In this document: positions 1 through 9,476 of the stretch, one piece after another
Layout: each line of letters starts with the position of its first letter
Numbering within the stretch: position 1 is the first letter of the stretch
Assembly: GCA_937996235.1 (NCBI GenBank)
Contig: CALKVK010000028.1
Coordinates: forward strand, 1-58,011
DNA length: 58,011 bases
Origin: an uncultured bacterium
GTDB lineage: Bacteria > Planctomycetota > JAJSAM01 > JAJVHW01
Direction: 5' to 3'
The notes under the pieces: generated by a model
Database searches by the model: none
The model's input: only the letters and a program-made list of their open reading frames with translations
What the model was told of the DNA's origin: nothing
Translations under genes and position numbers: made by a program

Positions 1-187
1 AGAGATCGCGACTCCGGCGACGCGCCGGGCGCGGGAGCTGGTGAACGATGCGGGCCAACACCTGCGAGCGGCCGGCCGCGGGGCGACCTGCATACTCCTT
101 CCCGCGCGTCGGCGCCCCGCTCTACTCTGGCGCCGCGCGGCGCGCGTCCCCCCACGGGGGCAGCGACCGCCCGGGAGGGATGCTGCG
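1..187. other. Region upstream of bamA, no confident gene
   Basis: No gene can be assigned with confidence. The bamA reading frame stays open to the window edge, but the good signal peptide and Shine-Dalgarno sequence place the bamA start at 188. A TACTCT hexamer at 123-128 followed by GGCGCC resembles the TA-type -10 boxes seen before other genes here. Bases 35-55 match, as a reverse complement, bases 57725-57745 near the other window end. If an upstream gene ends here, the TGA at 42-44 is one candidate stop. Confidence 0.4.
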
Positions 188-2800
188 ATGGGACGATTCC
201 TGAGACTTCTCGCCGTGCGCCTGGCGCTCGCCGGGGCGCTGCTCGCGTTCCTGCCGGGGCTCGCCTCGCGGGCCTTCGCGCAGGCCGGCGTGAACGTCGA
301 GGAGATCACCTTCGTCGGCAACCGCCGCTACGGCGAGGAGACGCTGCGCCTCGCGCTGCGCACGAAGGAGGGGCAGCGCCTCGACCGGGCGGCGCTGCAG
401 GAGGACGTGAACTCGCTCTACGAGTTCTTCGACTCCGTCGAGCTCGAGGAGGAGCAGACCGCGACGGGCGTGAAGCTGCGCTTCGTCGTCACCGAGAACC
501 CCCTCGTCGCGAGCGTCTCCTACGCGGGCCTCGACCGTCTGGCCGAGACCGACGTCTCCGAGAACGTCGAGACCCGCGCCGGGCGGCCGCTCGCGGCGTA
601 CCGCCTCGAGAACGACGCGCGGCGCATCGAGCGCTTCGCGCGGCAGCAGGGCTACCACTTCGTCGAGGTCGAGACGGTCGTCACCGACGTCGGCGACACG
701 AAGGCCGTCCAGTTCGTCGTGCGCGAGGGGCCGCAGGTGTCCGTCGACGCGATCGTGTTCGAGGGCAACGCCGGGCTGCGGCGCGAGGACCTGCTCGACC
801 ACATGGCGACGCGCGAGTCCGGCTTCCTCGGCCTCGGCGGCTCGGACTACGTCGAGGACACCGTGCGCCTCGACCTGCTCTCGTTGCGCAGCTACTACCG
901 CTACGAGGGCTGGCTCGACGCGCGCGTGGACCTGCTCGAGCCGCAGTTCTCGGACGACCGCGAGGACGTCAGGCTGACGATCGCCGTCACGGAAGGGCCC
1001 GTCTACACCGTCAACTCGGTGCGGATCGAGGGCGGCGAGAACTACCCCGGCGGCGTGGACGCGCTGAACGAGCTCGTGCGCAGCGCGCCCGGCGCGCGCC
1101 GCCGCCAGCGCGCCATCTCCGACACGATCTCCGCGCTGGAGACCGCGTACCGCGAGGAGGGCTACTTCGCCGTGCGCGTGCTCGCCGACGAGAAGCTGCG
1201 CCCGGGGGAGACGTCGGTCGACCTCGTCTTCACGATCGAGGAGCAGTCGAAGGTGCGCGTGCGGCGCCTCGACATCGTGGGCAACACGGTGACGCAGGAC
1301 AAGGTGATCCTGCGCGAGACGTCGCTCGTGCCGGGCGGCGTGCTCAACCAGAACGAGATCGAGAAGAGCGTCAACCGCCTGAAGTCGCTGCGCTTCTTCA
1401 ACGGCGTCGCGGCGCGCGTGAAGGAGCCGCTCGAGGGCGAGGACCCGGGCGAGCGCGACGTCGTGTTCGAGGTGCTCGACGGCGCGCGCACGGGCCAGCT
1501 GCGCTTCGCGGTCGGGGCGTCGTCCGACCTCGGCGTGATCGGCAGCATCACGCTCACGAAGCGCAACTTCGACTGGAAGGACTGGCCCGAGCGCTTCGGC
1601 GACATCTTCACGGGGCGCGCGTTCACCGGCGCCGGCCAGACGTTCACGCTCGAGCTGTCGCCCGGCTCCGACTACTCGTCCTACCGCGTGGCGTTCACGG
1701 AGCCGTGGCTCTTCGACCGCCCCATCTCGTTCGGCTGGGACGTCTTCTACTCGAAGTTCTCGCGCTTCGACTACGACGCCAACCGGCAGGGCATCGACTT
1801 CTCCCTCGGGCGCCGCTGGACGTACCCGGGCAAGAAGCTCGACACCGTCCTCGGCGTCACGGGCACGACGCGCATCGAGAGCCAGCAGGTGGACAACATC
1901 GACCGCGAGGCGTCCTCGACGGCGTTCCTCGCCGAGCGGCGCCTCACGCTGCTGTCGGAGCGGCTCGCGCTGCGCGTGGACCGCATCGACAACTCGGCCG
2001 ACCCGACGACGGGCTGGTGGGCCGAGGGCGGCACCGAGCTCGGCTTCGCCGGCGACGTGCAGCTCTGGCGCAACACGCTCGACGCGAAGCGCTTCTGGGT
2101 GGTCGCGCGCAACGACGAGGAGCGCGAGCACGTGTTCTCGCTCGGCGCGAACTTCGCCTACGCGCAGCCGCTCGGCGGCTCCGAGGAGGCCGACCCGAAC
2201 CTGTTCGACGAGGAGTTCGTGCCGATCTACGAGCGCTACCGCGCGGGCGGCTCGACCACGGTGCGCGGCTTCGCGTTCGGCGGCGCCGGGCCGCACGGCC
2301 AGGGCGACCCGCGCTTCGAGTTCCGCAACTCCGAGCGGGGCAACACGCGGCGCCGCGACCTGCGCCTCGCCGAGACGGCCGTCTCGGTGCTCGACAACGA
2401 CGGCGACCCGATCGGCGGCGACGTGCTGCTCGCGGCCTCCGCGGAGTACCAGTTCCCCGTCTACGAGGACGTGCTGCGCGGCGTGCTGTTCTTCGACACG
2501 GGCATGGTGCGCGACGGCTTCGGCAGCTCGCACGGCCTCGAGGAGTCGGACGTCGCCGACCTGCGGCGCCGGCTCGCGGCGGGGGCGGTGCGCGACCGGC
2601 GCCTGGCGCGGCGGCTCTCCGACTTCGACGACGGTCCGGCGTTCCTGTCGGACATGCGCATGTCCGTGGGCTTCGGCTTCCGGATCCGGGTCCCGATCTT
2701 CGGCCAGCAGCCCATCGCCCTCGACTTCGGCTTCCCGATCAAGGACCAGGACGGCGACGATCGTCAGCTCGTCTCGTTCTCGATCGCGCGCGACTTCTGA
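188..2800 (+). CDS. bamA: Outer membrane protein assembly factor BamA
   Basis: Central subunit of the BAM complex, which folds and inserts beta-barrel proteins into the outer membrane. The 870-residue product opens with a signal peptide (hydrophobic LALAGALLAFLPGLA, likely cleavage after AFA before Q). POTRA-type repeats follow over about residues 35-450, with recurring 'I.F.GN......L' and 'Y...GY' patterns, and then a 16-stranded Omp85 barrel. The VRGF motif of the lid loop is present (VRGFAFGGAGP), and the chain ends in Phe, as BAM substrates do. The ATG at 188 is chosen because GGGAGGGA precedes it and the signal peptide begins there. The OmpH/Skp and lipid A genes directly downstream form a classical envelope-biogenesis block. 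Family and start are secure. Confidence 0.95.
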   Translation: MGRFLRLLAVRLALAGALLAFLPGLASRAFAQAGVNVEEITFVGNRRYGEETLRLALRTKEGQRLDRAALQEDVNSLYEFFDSVELEEEQTATGVKLRFVVTENPLVASVSYAGLDRLAETDVSENVETRAGRPLAAYRLENDARRIERFARQQGYHFVEVETVVTDVGDTKAVQFVVREGPQVSVDAIVFEGNAGLRREDLLDHMATRESGFLGLGGSDYVEDTVRLDLLSLRSYYRYEGWLDARVDLLEPQFSDDREDVRLTIAVTEGPVYTVNSVRIEGGENYPGGVDALNELVRSAPGARRRQRAISDTISALETAYREEGYFAVRVLADEKLRPGETSVDLVFTIEEQSKVRVRRLDIVGNTVTQDKVILRETSLVPGGVLNQNEIEKSVNRLKSLRFFNGVAARVKEPLEGEDPGERDVVFEVLDGARTGQLRFAVGASSDLGVIGSITLTKRNFDWKDWPERFGDIFTGRAFTGAGQTFTLELSPGSDYSSYRVAFTEPWLFDRPISFGWDVFYSKFSRFDYDANRQGIDFSLGRRWTYPGKKLDTVLGVTGTTRIESQQVDNIDREASSTAFLAERRLTLLSERLALRVDRIDNSADPTTGWWAEGGTELGFAGDVQLWRNTLDAKRFWVVARNDEEREHVFSLGANFAYAQPLGGSEEADPNLFDEEFVPIYERYRAGGSTTVRGFAFGGAGPHGQGDPRFEFRNSERGNTRRRDLRLAETAVSVLDNDGDPIGGDVLLAASAEYQFPVYEDVLRGVLFFDTGMVRDGFGSSHGLEESDVADLRRRLAAGAVRDRRLARRLSDFDDGPAFLSDMRMSVGFGFRIRVPIFGQQPIALDFGFPIKDQDGDDRQLVSFSIARDF

Positions 2801-2933
2801 TCCGGGGGGCCCGAGGCGGCCCCCGGGCCGGCTGCCGCAGACGAGGACGCCGGGGCCCGCCGCCGGGGCGGCCCCGCGTCAGGACATGGACACGACCGGC
2901 GGCCCGCCGCCGGGCCGCTCTCCGAGGTGAACG

Positions 2934-3596
2934 ATGAAGCGCTTCACGGCTTTCGTGGTGGGGGTCCTGCTCTCGGTGGTGGCCGCCGAGTCCGCGTGGT
3001 CGCAGGGCACGCCCGCGTCTGCGGCACCCGGCTCCGGCGGGATCGCGTTCGTCGACATGCGGCGCCTCTTCCAGGAGTACTGGCGCTTCGACCAGGTCCA
3101 GCAGCAGCTCGTCGACCGGCGCGAGGCCCTGACCGCGCAGTTCCGCAAGGAGAAGGTCGCGATCGAGCAGCTCATGGAGAAGTCGAACACGCTGAACACG
3201 GACTCGCAGGAGTTCCAGGAGCTCGCCGACGAGATCGAGACGCGCCGCTACATGCTCAAGTACCGGCAGGACACGGCGGTCAAGCGCCTGGAGCGCGACG
3301 CGGCCAAGCAGGAGACGATGCTCTATCGCGCGGTCTTCCGCGAGTGCCAGGCCTACGGCGAGTCGCGCGGTCTCGCGGCGGTCCTGCAGTACCGCACGCT
3401 CGACGAGATGCTGCCGCAGGACGCGGCGGGCGACATCGACACGGTGGTGGGGCTGCGGCCCGTCGTCTGGCGCGACGACCGTGCGGACGTGACGTCGGCC
3501 ATCCTGGCCAACCTGAACGCCGACGCGCCGCCGCCGCAGCCGAAGGAGCAGCCGGCGAACGACGGGGCCGGCGGCGGCGACGACGCCGGGAAGTAG
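2934..3596 (+). CDS. Periplasmic OmpH/Skp-family chaperone
   Basis: Predicted periplasmic holdase that keeps unfolded outer-membrane proteins soluble on the way to BamA. The 220-residue protein has an N-terminal signal peptide (MKRFTAFVVGVLLSVVAAESAWS), a short beta segment (IAFVDMRRLFQEY, the usual OmpH start after cleavage), and a charged alpha-helical middle (about residues 60-145) that would form the Skp coiled-coil arms. A Pro/Gly/Asp-rich disordered tail ends the protein. Its place directly after bamA is the usual one in many diderms. Skp is normally about 160-180 residues, so this one has a longer C-terminus. GAGGTGA precedes the ATG. The family call is firm; the chaperone role is inferred from family and position. 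Confidence 0.88.
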   Translation: MKRFTAFVVGVLLSVVAAESAWSQGTPASAAPGSGGIAFVDMRRLFQEYWRFDQVQQQLVDRREALTAQFRKEKVAIEQLMEKSNTLNTDSQEFQELADEIETRRYMLKYRQDTAVKRLERDAAKQETMLYRAVFRECQAYGESRGLAAVLQYRTLDEMLPQDAAGDIDTVVGLRPVVWRDDRADVTSAILANLNADAPPPQPKEQPANDGAGGGDDAGK

Positions 3597-3677
3597 CCCG
3601 GCCCGCCGCGGGCGGCACCCCCGGCGCGCCGCGGGGTCGCTGGACGGCGTCGCCGGGTTCTAGGACAATCCCCGCCC

Positions 3678-4985
3678 GTGCCGAGGAAGCAGCGCTCGAT
3701 CACCCAGCCGTACGAGCTGGCCGGGGTGGGGCTCCACACGGGGCGCGCCACCACGATCCGCGTGCTCCCGGCGCCGGACGACCACGGCATCGTGTTCGTC
3801 CGCACGGACCTGCCCGACCGCCCGCGCATCCCGGCCGACGCGGACTACGTCGACGGCTCCGGACGCCGCACGTCGATCCGCTTCGAGGGGGCCGAGGTGC
3901 ACACGGTCGAGCACCTGCTCGCCGCGTGCAACGCGCTCCGCATCGACAACCTGGTCGTCGAGATCGACGGTCCCGAGCTGCCGGGGCTCGACGGCAGCGC
4001 GCTGCCGTTCGTCGAGGCCCTGCGCGGCGGGCGCCCGGTCGACCAGTCCGCCGACCGCCGCGAGTTCCAGCTCCTCCAGCCGCTCGCGGTGAGCACGCCC
4101 GGCGGCGAGGCGTCGATCGTGGCGCTGCCGGCGGAGTCCGGACTCACGTTCAGCTACACGCTGGACTACTCGGAGAACCCCTTCGTCGGCGCGCAGTACT
4201 ACTGGGTGCGCCTGACCGAGAACGCGTTCGTGAGCGAGGTCGCGCCCGCGCGGACCTTCTGCATGGAGCACGAGGCGCAGCAGCTCCGGGCCGCCGGTCT
4301 CGGGCGCGGCGCCACCTACGAGAACACCCTGGTCTTCGGCGAGAAGGGGCCGATCGAGAACCGCCTGCGCTTCCCCGACGAGCCCGTGCGCCACAAGCTG
4401 CTCGACCTCATCGGCGACTTCGCGCTGCTGAACCTCGACCTGGCCGCGCGCATCGTCGCCACGAAGGCCGGGCACGAGCTCAACGCGCAGATGGTGCGCG
4501 CCCTGCTCTCGCACGTCCGCGACACCGAGATCGCGGAGGGGCTGCGCCGCGACTCGACGATCGACATCCGCGAGATCCTGCGCATCCTGCCGCACCGCTA
4601 TCCGTTCCTGCTGATCGACCGCGTGATCGAGGTCGAGGGGCTGAAGCGCGCGGTCGGCATCAAGAACGTCACCATCAACGAGCCGTTCTTCCAGGGCCAC
4701 TGGCCGCAGGCCCCGATCATGCCCGGCGTGCTGATCGTCGAGGCGATGGCGCAGCTCGCGGGCGTGCTGCTGTTCCGCAAGCTCGACAACACGAACAAGC
4801 TGGCGGTGCTGCTCTCGATCGACAAGGTCAAGCTGCGCCGCTCCGTCGTGCCGGGCGACCAGCTGCGCATCGAGGCCGAGGCGCTGAAGGTGCGCTCCCG
4901 CTCCGCGCGCGTGCACTGCCGCGCGACCGTCGAGGGCAAGCTCGCGTGCGAGGCGCAGATCAACTTCATGCTCACGGACGCATGA
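3678..4985 (+). CDS. lpxC: Bifunctional LpxC deacetylase / FabZ dehydratase fusion
   Basis: A single 435-residue polypeptide carries two enzymes. Residues 1-285 are LpxC, the zinc-dependent UDP-3-O-acyl-GlcNAc deacetylase that commits precursors to lipid A. The HTVEHLLAA motif (Zn ligands His75/His79, catalytic Glu78), His239-x3-Asp243 and the conserved GHELNAQ are visible. Residues about 296-435 are FabZ, the (3R)-hydroxyacyl-ACP dehydratase, with LPHRYPFLLIDRV, catalytic His341 in QGHWP and Glu355 in VEAMAQ. Fused LpxC-FabZ is known from Bacteroidota and some planctomycete-type lineages, where it couples the lipid A and fatty-acid pathways at the hydroxyacyl-ACP branch point. The GTG start at 3678 gives the standard LpxC N-terminus. 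All catalytic residues are present, so both activities are expected. Confidence 0.94.
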   Translation: MPRKQRSITQPYELAGVGLHTGRATTIRVLPAPDDHGIVFVRTDLPDRPRIPADADYVDGSGRRTSIRFEGAEVHTVEHLLAACNALRIDNLVVEIDGPELPGLDGSALPFVEALRGGRPVDQSADRREFQLLQPLAVSTPGGEASIVALPAESGLTFSYTLDYSENPFVGAQYYWVRLTENAFVSEVAPARTFCMEHEAQQLRAAGLGRGATYENTLVFGEKGPIENRLRFPDEPVRHKLLDLIGDFALLNLDLAARIVATKAGHELNAQMVRALLSHVRDTEIAEGLRRDSTIDIREILRILPHRYPFLLIDRVIEVEGLKRAVGIKNVTINEPFFQGHWPQAPIMPGVLIVEAMAQLAGVLLFRKLDNTNKLAVLLSIDKVKLRRSVVPGDQLRIEAEALKVRSRSARVHCRATVEGKLACEAQINFMLTDA

Positions 4986-5025
4986 GTCGCGGCCCGACCG
5001 ACCGGTCCGCGCGCGGTGTGCGCCC

Positions 5026-5832
5026 GTGAGCCGCATCCACCCGCTCGCGCACGTGGATGCGTCCGCGGTGCTCGATCCGAGCGTCGTGGTCGGACCCTTC
5101 GCGGTGATCGGGCCCGGCGTCCGGATCGGCGCCGACTGCGAGATCCGGACGCACGCCGTGATCGACGGTCCGGGCACCACGCTCGGCGCGCGCAACGTCG
5201 TCCACTCGCACGCGGTGCTCGGCGGGCCGCCGCAGGACAAGAAGTACCACGGCGAGGACGTTGCGGCGGTGATCGGCGACGACAACGTGTTCCGCGAGTT
5301 CTGCACCGTCAACCGCGGCACGCCCGGGGGCGGCGGGCTCACGCGCGTCGGCTCGCGGGGCCTGTTCCTCGCCGGGGCGCACATCGCGCACGACTGCTTC
5401 GTCGGCGACGACGTGATCCTCGGCAACAACGTGCTGCTCGCCGGGCACGTCGTGGTCGAGGAGCGCGCGTCGATGAGCGGCGGCTCGGGCATGCACCACT
5501 TCGGCACGATCGGCACGCTGGCGTACATCGGCGGGCTGACGCGCCTCGTGCGCGACGCGCCGCCCTTCATGATCACGGAGGGCCACCCGGCCCGGACGGT
5601 GAAGGTCAACGCGATCGGCATGGCGCGGGCGGGCTACTCGCCCGAGCGCATCGAGACCGTGCGCCGCGCGTTCCGCCACGTCTTCCGGCGTCTGCACGCC
5701 ACCTGGCAGGAGTCGTTCGCCGCCCTCGACACCGCCGGGATCGCCTCGCCCGAGGTGGACCGGCTGCGCGACTACTTCGCGAAGATGGCGGCCGGCCGCC
5801 ACGGCCGTGCGCGCGAGGCGCTGCGGCACTGA
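5026..5832 (+). CDS. lpxA: UDP-N-acetylglucosamine O-acyltransferase LpxA
   Basis: First enzyme of lipid A synthesis, moving a 3-hydroxyacyl chain from ACP to UDP-GlcNAc. The 268-residue length matches the family. The N-terminal two thirds is a left-handed beta-helix made of hexapeptide repeats (IHPLAHVDASAVLDPSVVVG onward). The catalytic His is His122 in GAHIAHDC, and the substrate-binding GGPPQDKKYHGE and MHHFGTIG stretches are conserved. The C-terminal helical bundle follows. The GTG at 5026 lies 40 bases after lpxC-fabZ, so co-transcription is likely. No lpxD lies in this cluster, although lpxD often sits between the skp and lpxC homologues. Confidence 0.94.
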   Translation: MSRIHPLAHVDASAVLDPSVVVGPFAVIGPGVRIGADCEIRTHAVIDGPGTTLGARNVVHSHAVLGGPPQDKKYHGEDVAAVIGDDNVFREFCTVNRGTPGGGGLTRVGSRGLFLAGAHIAHDCFVGDDVILGNNVLLAGHVVVEERASMSGGSGMHHFGTIGTLAYIGGLTRLVRDAPPFMITEGHPARTVKVNAIGMARAGYSPERIETVRRAFRHVFRRLHATWQESFAALDTAGIASPEVDRLRDYFAKMAAGRHGRAREALRH

Positions 5833-5866
5833 GCGTCGGGCGCCGTGGCGCCCCGAGGAGGAGACC

Positions 5867-6892
5867 GTGACCGCCGCGCAGCCCGCGAAGGCCCCCGTGC
5901 GCACCGCCGTGATCGGCGCGGGAGCGTTCGGCCGCCACCACGTCCGCATCCACCACGAGCTCGCGGAGTCGGAGCTCGCGCTCGTCGTCGACCGCGACCC
6001 GGAGATCCGGCGCAGGGTCGAGGAGACGTACGGCGTCCCGACCTCGGCCGACGTGGCCGACGTCCCCGACGACGTCCTGGCGGTCTCGATCGCCGTGCCG
6101 ACCCAGCTCCACCACGCCGTGGCGCTGCCGTTCCTGCGCCGGGGCGTCTCGGTGCTCATCGAGAAGCCGATGGTCCGGACGCTCGAGGAGGGGCGCGACC
6201 TGATCGCCGCCGCGGAGGCCTCCGGCGCGGTGATCGGCGTGGGGCACGTGGAGCGCTTCAATCCTGCCGTGCGCGCGCTGCGCGAGCACGACGTCCGCCC
6301 GCGGTTCATCGAGGCGTCGCGCGTCGCGCCGTTCTCGTTCCGCTCGGCCGACGTGGGCGCCGTGCTCGACCTGATGATCCACGACATCGACCTGGTCCTC
6401 GCGCTCGCGGGCTCGCGGCCGGTGCGCGTCGAGGCCGTCGGCGTCGCGGTCCTGACGCCGCACGAGGACCTGGCGAGCGCCCGCGTGGTCTTCGAGAACG
6501 GCTGCGTCGCGAACCTGACTGCGAGCCGCGTCGCCACGAAGACCGAGCGCAAGATCCGCGTCTTCGGCTCCGACGCGTACCTCGTGGCCGACGTCGGTAC
6601 CCGCGAGGGGTGGCTCTACCGCAAGAGCCCCGACCTGACGGTGGAGCGCGTGATGGAGCTGCGCCGCGGCGCGACGTCCCTCGCGGACCTCCAGGGCGCG
6701 GTCTTCGGCGAGCTGCTCGTGACGGAGAAGCTGAGCGTGCCGCCGGGCGACGCGCTGACCGAGGAGATCCGGCACTTCCTCGGGTGCGTCCGCGACCGCG
6801 CGCGGCCCGAGGTCGGCGGGGCCGAGGGGCTCGCCGCCGTCTCGCTGGCGCTGCAGATCCTCGAGGCGATCCGCGCCAACGCCGGCGCCTGA
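5867..6892 (+). CDS. Gfo/Idh/MocA-family NAD(P)-dependent oxidoreductase
   Basis: Rossmann-fold sugar oxidoreductase of 341 residues. The dinucleotide-binding motif GAGAFGRHH lies near residue 17, the family EKP motif is present (VLIEKPMVRTLEEG), and the catalytic-region His is in DLMIHDIDLVL. The GTG at 5867 has a strong GAGGAGGAG site 4 bases upstream. Relatives sit next to lpxA in several diderm phyla. There GnnA oxidises the 3-OH of UDP-GlcNAc so that the partner aminotransferase GnnB can make the 3-amino sugar of amide-linked lipid A. The position supports such a role, but no GnnB-like aminotransferase is in the window, so the substrate remains uncertain. Confidence 0.8.
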   Translation: MTAAQPAKAPVRTAVIGAGAFGRHHVRIHHELAESELALVVDRDPEIRRRVEETYGVPTSADVADVPDDVLAVSIAVPTQLHHAVALPFLRRGVSVLIEKPMVRTLEEGRDLIAAAEASGAVIGVGHVERFNPAVRALREHDVRPRFIEASRVAPFSFRSADVGAVLDLMIHDIDLVLALAGSRPVRVEAVGVAVLTPHEDLASARVVFENGCVANLTASRVATKTERKIRVFGSDAYLVADVGTREGWLYRKSPDLTVERVMELRRGATSLADLQGAVFGELLVTEKLSVPPGDALTEEIRHFLGCVRDRARPEVGGAEGLAAVSLALQILEAIRANAGA

Positions 6893-7071
6893 GCCGGACG
6901 CCCGCTGCCCTCCCGGCGTTTCGTTCCCGCCCCGGACACGGCCCGCTAGCCTGCGCGGTTTCCCTGTCCATTCACCCGGACCCGCCGGCGGTGGGGCTCG
7001 GCGCGGCGTGTCGCCGCGCGACGCAAGCTCCGCCCTCGTGCCCGACGGGGACCGGAACTCGGAGGTGCTCG

Positions 7072-7956
7072 GTGTCCCAGATCAGCGTCCAGGAGCTGCT
7101 CGACGCAGGCGTCCACTTCGGCCATCGCACGAGCCGGTGGAACCCGAAGATGAAGCCCTTCCTGCGGGGCAAGCGCAACTCGATCCACATCATCGACCTG
7201 GCTTCGACCGTGCGCGGCCTCCTGCGCGCGACGCACTTCCTGCGCGCCGTCACCGGCGAGGGCTACGACGTGCTCTTCGTCGGCACGAAGCGCAGCGCGA
7301 AGAACGTGATCCGCGAGGAGTCGATGCGCTGCGAGATGCCGTTCGTCACGGAGCGCTGGCTGGGCGGCACGCTGACGAACTTCGAGACGATCCGCGGGCG
7401 CCTCAACCGCCTCGAGGAGCTCGAGACTGTCGAGACCTCCGGCGAGCTCGTCACGTACTCGAAGAAGGACCAGTCGCGGCACGCGCGCGAGAAGCGCAAG
7501 CTGATGAAGAACCTCGCGGGCATCCGCACGATGAGCAGCCTGCCGGGCGCCATCGTGATCGTGGACCCGCGTCGCGAGCACATCGCCGTGCGCGAGGCCA
7601 ACCGCTGCAACATCCCGATCGTGGCCCTGGTCGACACCGACAGCGACCCGGACCCGATCGACATCCCGATCCCGGCGAACGACGACGCCATGCGCAGCGT
7701 CTCGACGCTCGTGCGGCGCCTCGCGGACGCGTGCCAGACCGGCAAGCGCGCGGCGAAGTCGAAGGCCGCCGAGGTGCGCCGCGGCATGGACGTCGACTCG
7801 AGCACGCAGGCGGCGATCGCCGAGGCCACGGGCGAGACGGGTCGCCGCGGCCCGAGCAAGACGGTCGTCGTGCGGCGCGCCCAGGGCGACGCCGCGGCAC
7901 CGAAGAGCGAGGACGGCGCCGCCGAGGCGGCCGGCGACGCCCCCGCGAACGGCTGA
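7072..7956 (+). CDS. rpsB: 30S ribosomal protein S2
   Basis: Small-subunit ribosomal protein S2. The sequence begins VSQISVQELLDAGVHFGHRT, the typical S2 N-terminus, followed by the conserved RWNPKMKPF, IIDL, FVGTKR, ERWLGGTLTNF and VDTDSDPD(P)IDIPIPANDDA segments. The product is 294 residues; the last 60 or so form a poorly conserved charged Ala/Gly-rich tail, longer than in E. coli. The GTG at 7072 is preceded by GGAGG at 7061-7065, and the reading frame remains open far upstream, so this Shine-Dalgarno and the conserved start decide the boundary. It is followed by tsf, the standard partner. Confidence 0.96.
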   Translation: MSQISVQELLDAGVHFGHRTSRWNPKMKPFLRGKRNSIHIIDLASTVRGLLRATHFLRAVTGEGYDVLFVGTKRSAKNVIREESMRCEMPFVTERWLGGTLTNFETIRGRLNRLEELETVETSGELVTYSKKDQSRHAREKRKLMKNLAGIRTMSSLPGAIVIVDPRREHIAVREANRCNIPIVALVDTDSDPDPIDIPIPANDDAMRSVSTLVRRLADACQTGKRAAKSKAAEVRRGMDVDSSTQAAIAEATGETGRRGPSKTVVVRRAQGDAAAPKSEDGAAEAAGDAPANG

Positions 7957-8107
7957 GCGGGCACGCCCGCCGGCCACGTACGACGCGGCGCCGGACGCGC
8001 GCAGGGAGGCCTCGGTCCCCTGCGCCGCCCGGCGCCCGCGCCACGACCAGGGAACCCCACAGGACACGCGCCCCACGGGCACCACGACGCGGAGACGAGA
8101 GGAAGCC

Positions 8108-8752
8108 ATGGAGATCGACGCGAAGACCGTGATGAAGCTGCGCCAGATGACCGGCGCCGGGATGATGGACTGCAAGAAGGCGCTCCAGGACTCCGAGGGC
8201 GACCTCGAGAGGGCCAAGGACGTGCTCCGCGCGAAGGGTCTGAAGGACGCGGAGAAGAAGAGCGGCCGCCGCGCGAAGGAAGGCGTGGTGGGCGTGTACC
8301 TGCACCACAACAAGAAGCTCGCCGCGCTCGTCGAACTGCTCTGCGAGACGGACTTCGTCGCGATGAACGACAAGTTCCAGGAGCTCGCGCGCAACCTGGC
8401 GATGCACGTCGCCGCGACCAGCCCCTCGCCGCAGTTCCTGCGCATCGAGGACGTGCCGGCCGACGTGCTCGACCGCGAGCGTGCCATCTACCGCGAGCAG
8501 GTCGCCGACAAGCCCGCGCAGATCCAGGACAAGATCATCGAGGGCAAGGTGCAGGCGTTCTACAAGGAGCGCGTGCTCCTCGAGCAGCCGTACGCGATGG
8601 ACGCGAGCCTCGGCTCCGTGCGCGACGTCCTGACGTGGGCGAAGTCCAAGGCCGGCTTCGGCGAGAACACGATCATCCGCCGCTTCGTGCGCTGGGAGAT
8701 CGCGGACGACATCCCGACGCCCGGCGGCGAGGGCTCGGACAGCGACGACTGA
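8108..8752 (+). CDS. tsf: Translation elongation factor Ts
   Basis: Guanine-nucleotide exchange factor for EF-Tu. The product starts with the UBA-like module (VMKLRQMTGAGMMDCKKAL), then the exchange-domain signature HHNKKLAALVELLCETDFVAMNDKF. At 214 residues it is a short-form EF-Ts, as in Thermus-type proteins, with one compact core domain instead of the two subdomains of E. coli EF-Ts (283 residues). GAGAGGAAG lies just before the ATG. The stop is separated from the pyrH GTG by a single base, indicating translational coupling. Confidence 0.95.
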   Translation: MEIDAKTVMKLRQMTGAGMMDCKKALQDSEGDLERAKDVLRAKGLKDAEKKSGRRAKEGVVGVYLHHNKKLAALVELLCETDFVAMNDKFQELARNLAMHVAATSPSPQFLRIEDVPADVLDRERAIYREQVADKPAQIQDKIIEGKVQAFYKERVLLEQPYAMDASLGSVRDVLTWAKSKAGFGENTIIRRFVRWEIADDIPTPGGEGSDSDD

Positions 8753-8753
8753 C

Positions 8754-9476
8754 GTGGCCGACGCACGGCCGCCGCGCGTTCTCCTGAAGCTGTCCGGCGA
8801 AGCGCTCTGCGCCGCCGGCGGGCGCGGGTTCGACGTGGCGGCGGCCCTGCCCCTCGCACGCGAGCTCGCCGCGACGGCGGCGGCGGGCGTGCAGGTTGCC
8901 GTGGTGGTGGGGGCGGGCAACCTCTTCCGCGGCGCGGAACTCGAGGGCTCGTCGGTCGCGCGCGACAGCGCGGACCGCATGGGCATGCTCGCGACGCTCA
9001 TGAACGGGCTGTTCCTGCGCGACGTGCTCGCGGCCGAGGGCGCCGACGCGCTCGTGCTCACGGGGCTGCGGGCGCCCGAGACCGCGCGCACCTTCACCGC
9101 CCGCCGCGCCGTCGCGGCGCTCGAGGCGGGGCGCATCGTCATCTGCGCGGGCGGGACGGGGCACCCGTACTTCACGACCGACACCGCCGCGGCGCTGCGC
9201 GCCCTCGAGATCGGCGCCGATCGCCTGCTCAAGGCCACCAAGGTCGACGGCGTCTACAGCGCCGACCCCGTGCGGCACCCGGACACGGCGGTGCGCTACG
9301 ACACCGTCACGTTCGACGAGTGCCTGCGACTCGGCCTCGGCGTGCTCGACCAGGCCGCGTTCGCCCTGTGCCGCGACGGGGGCGTCGAGATCTTCGTCTT
9401 CGACATGCGCACGCCGGGCGCGATCGCCCGCGCGGCCCGCGGCGAGGGTCGCGGGACGCGCGTCCACCGCGGCTGA
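8754..9476 (+). CDS. pyrH: Uridylate kinase (UMP kinase)
   Basis: Amino-acid-kinase-fold enzyme that phosphorylates UMP to UDP, feeding RNA and UDP-sugar synthesis. The 240-residue product has LLKLSGEAL at the N-terminus, the ATP/UMP glycine loops VVGAGNLFRG and ICAGGTGHPYFTTDTAAALRA, and KATKVDGVYSADP. These are diagnostic of bacterial PyrH rather than UMP/CMP kinases. The GTG start at 8754 follows the tsf stop by one base. Gene order rpsB-tsf-pyrH-frr is among the most conserved in bacteria. Confidence 0.95.
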   Translation: MADARPPRVLLKLSGEALCAAGGRGFDVAAALPLARELAATAAAGVQVAVVVGAGNLFRGAELEGSSVARDSADRMGMLATLMNGLFLRDVLAAEGADALVLTGLRAPETARTFTARRAVAALEAGRIVICAGGTGHPYFTTDTAAALRALEIGADRLLKATKVDGVYSADPVRHPDTAVRYDTVTFDECLRLGLGVLDQAAFALCRDGGVEIFVFDMRTPGAIARAARGEGRGTRVHRG

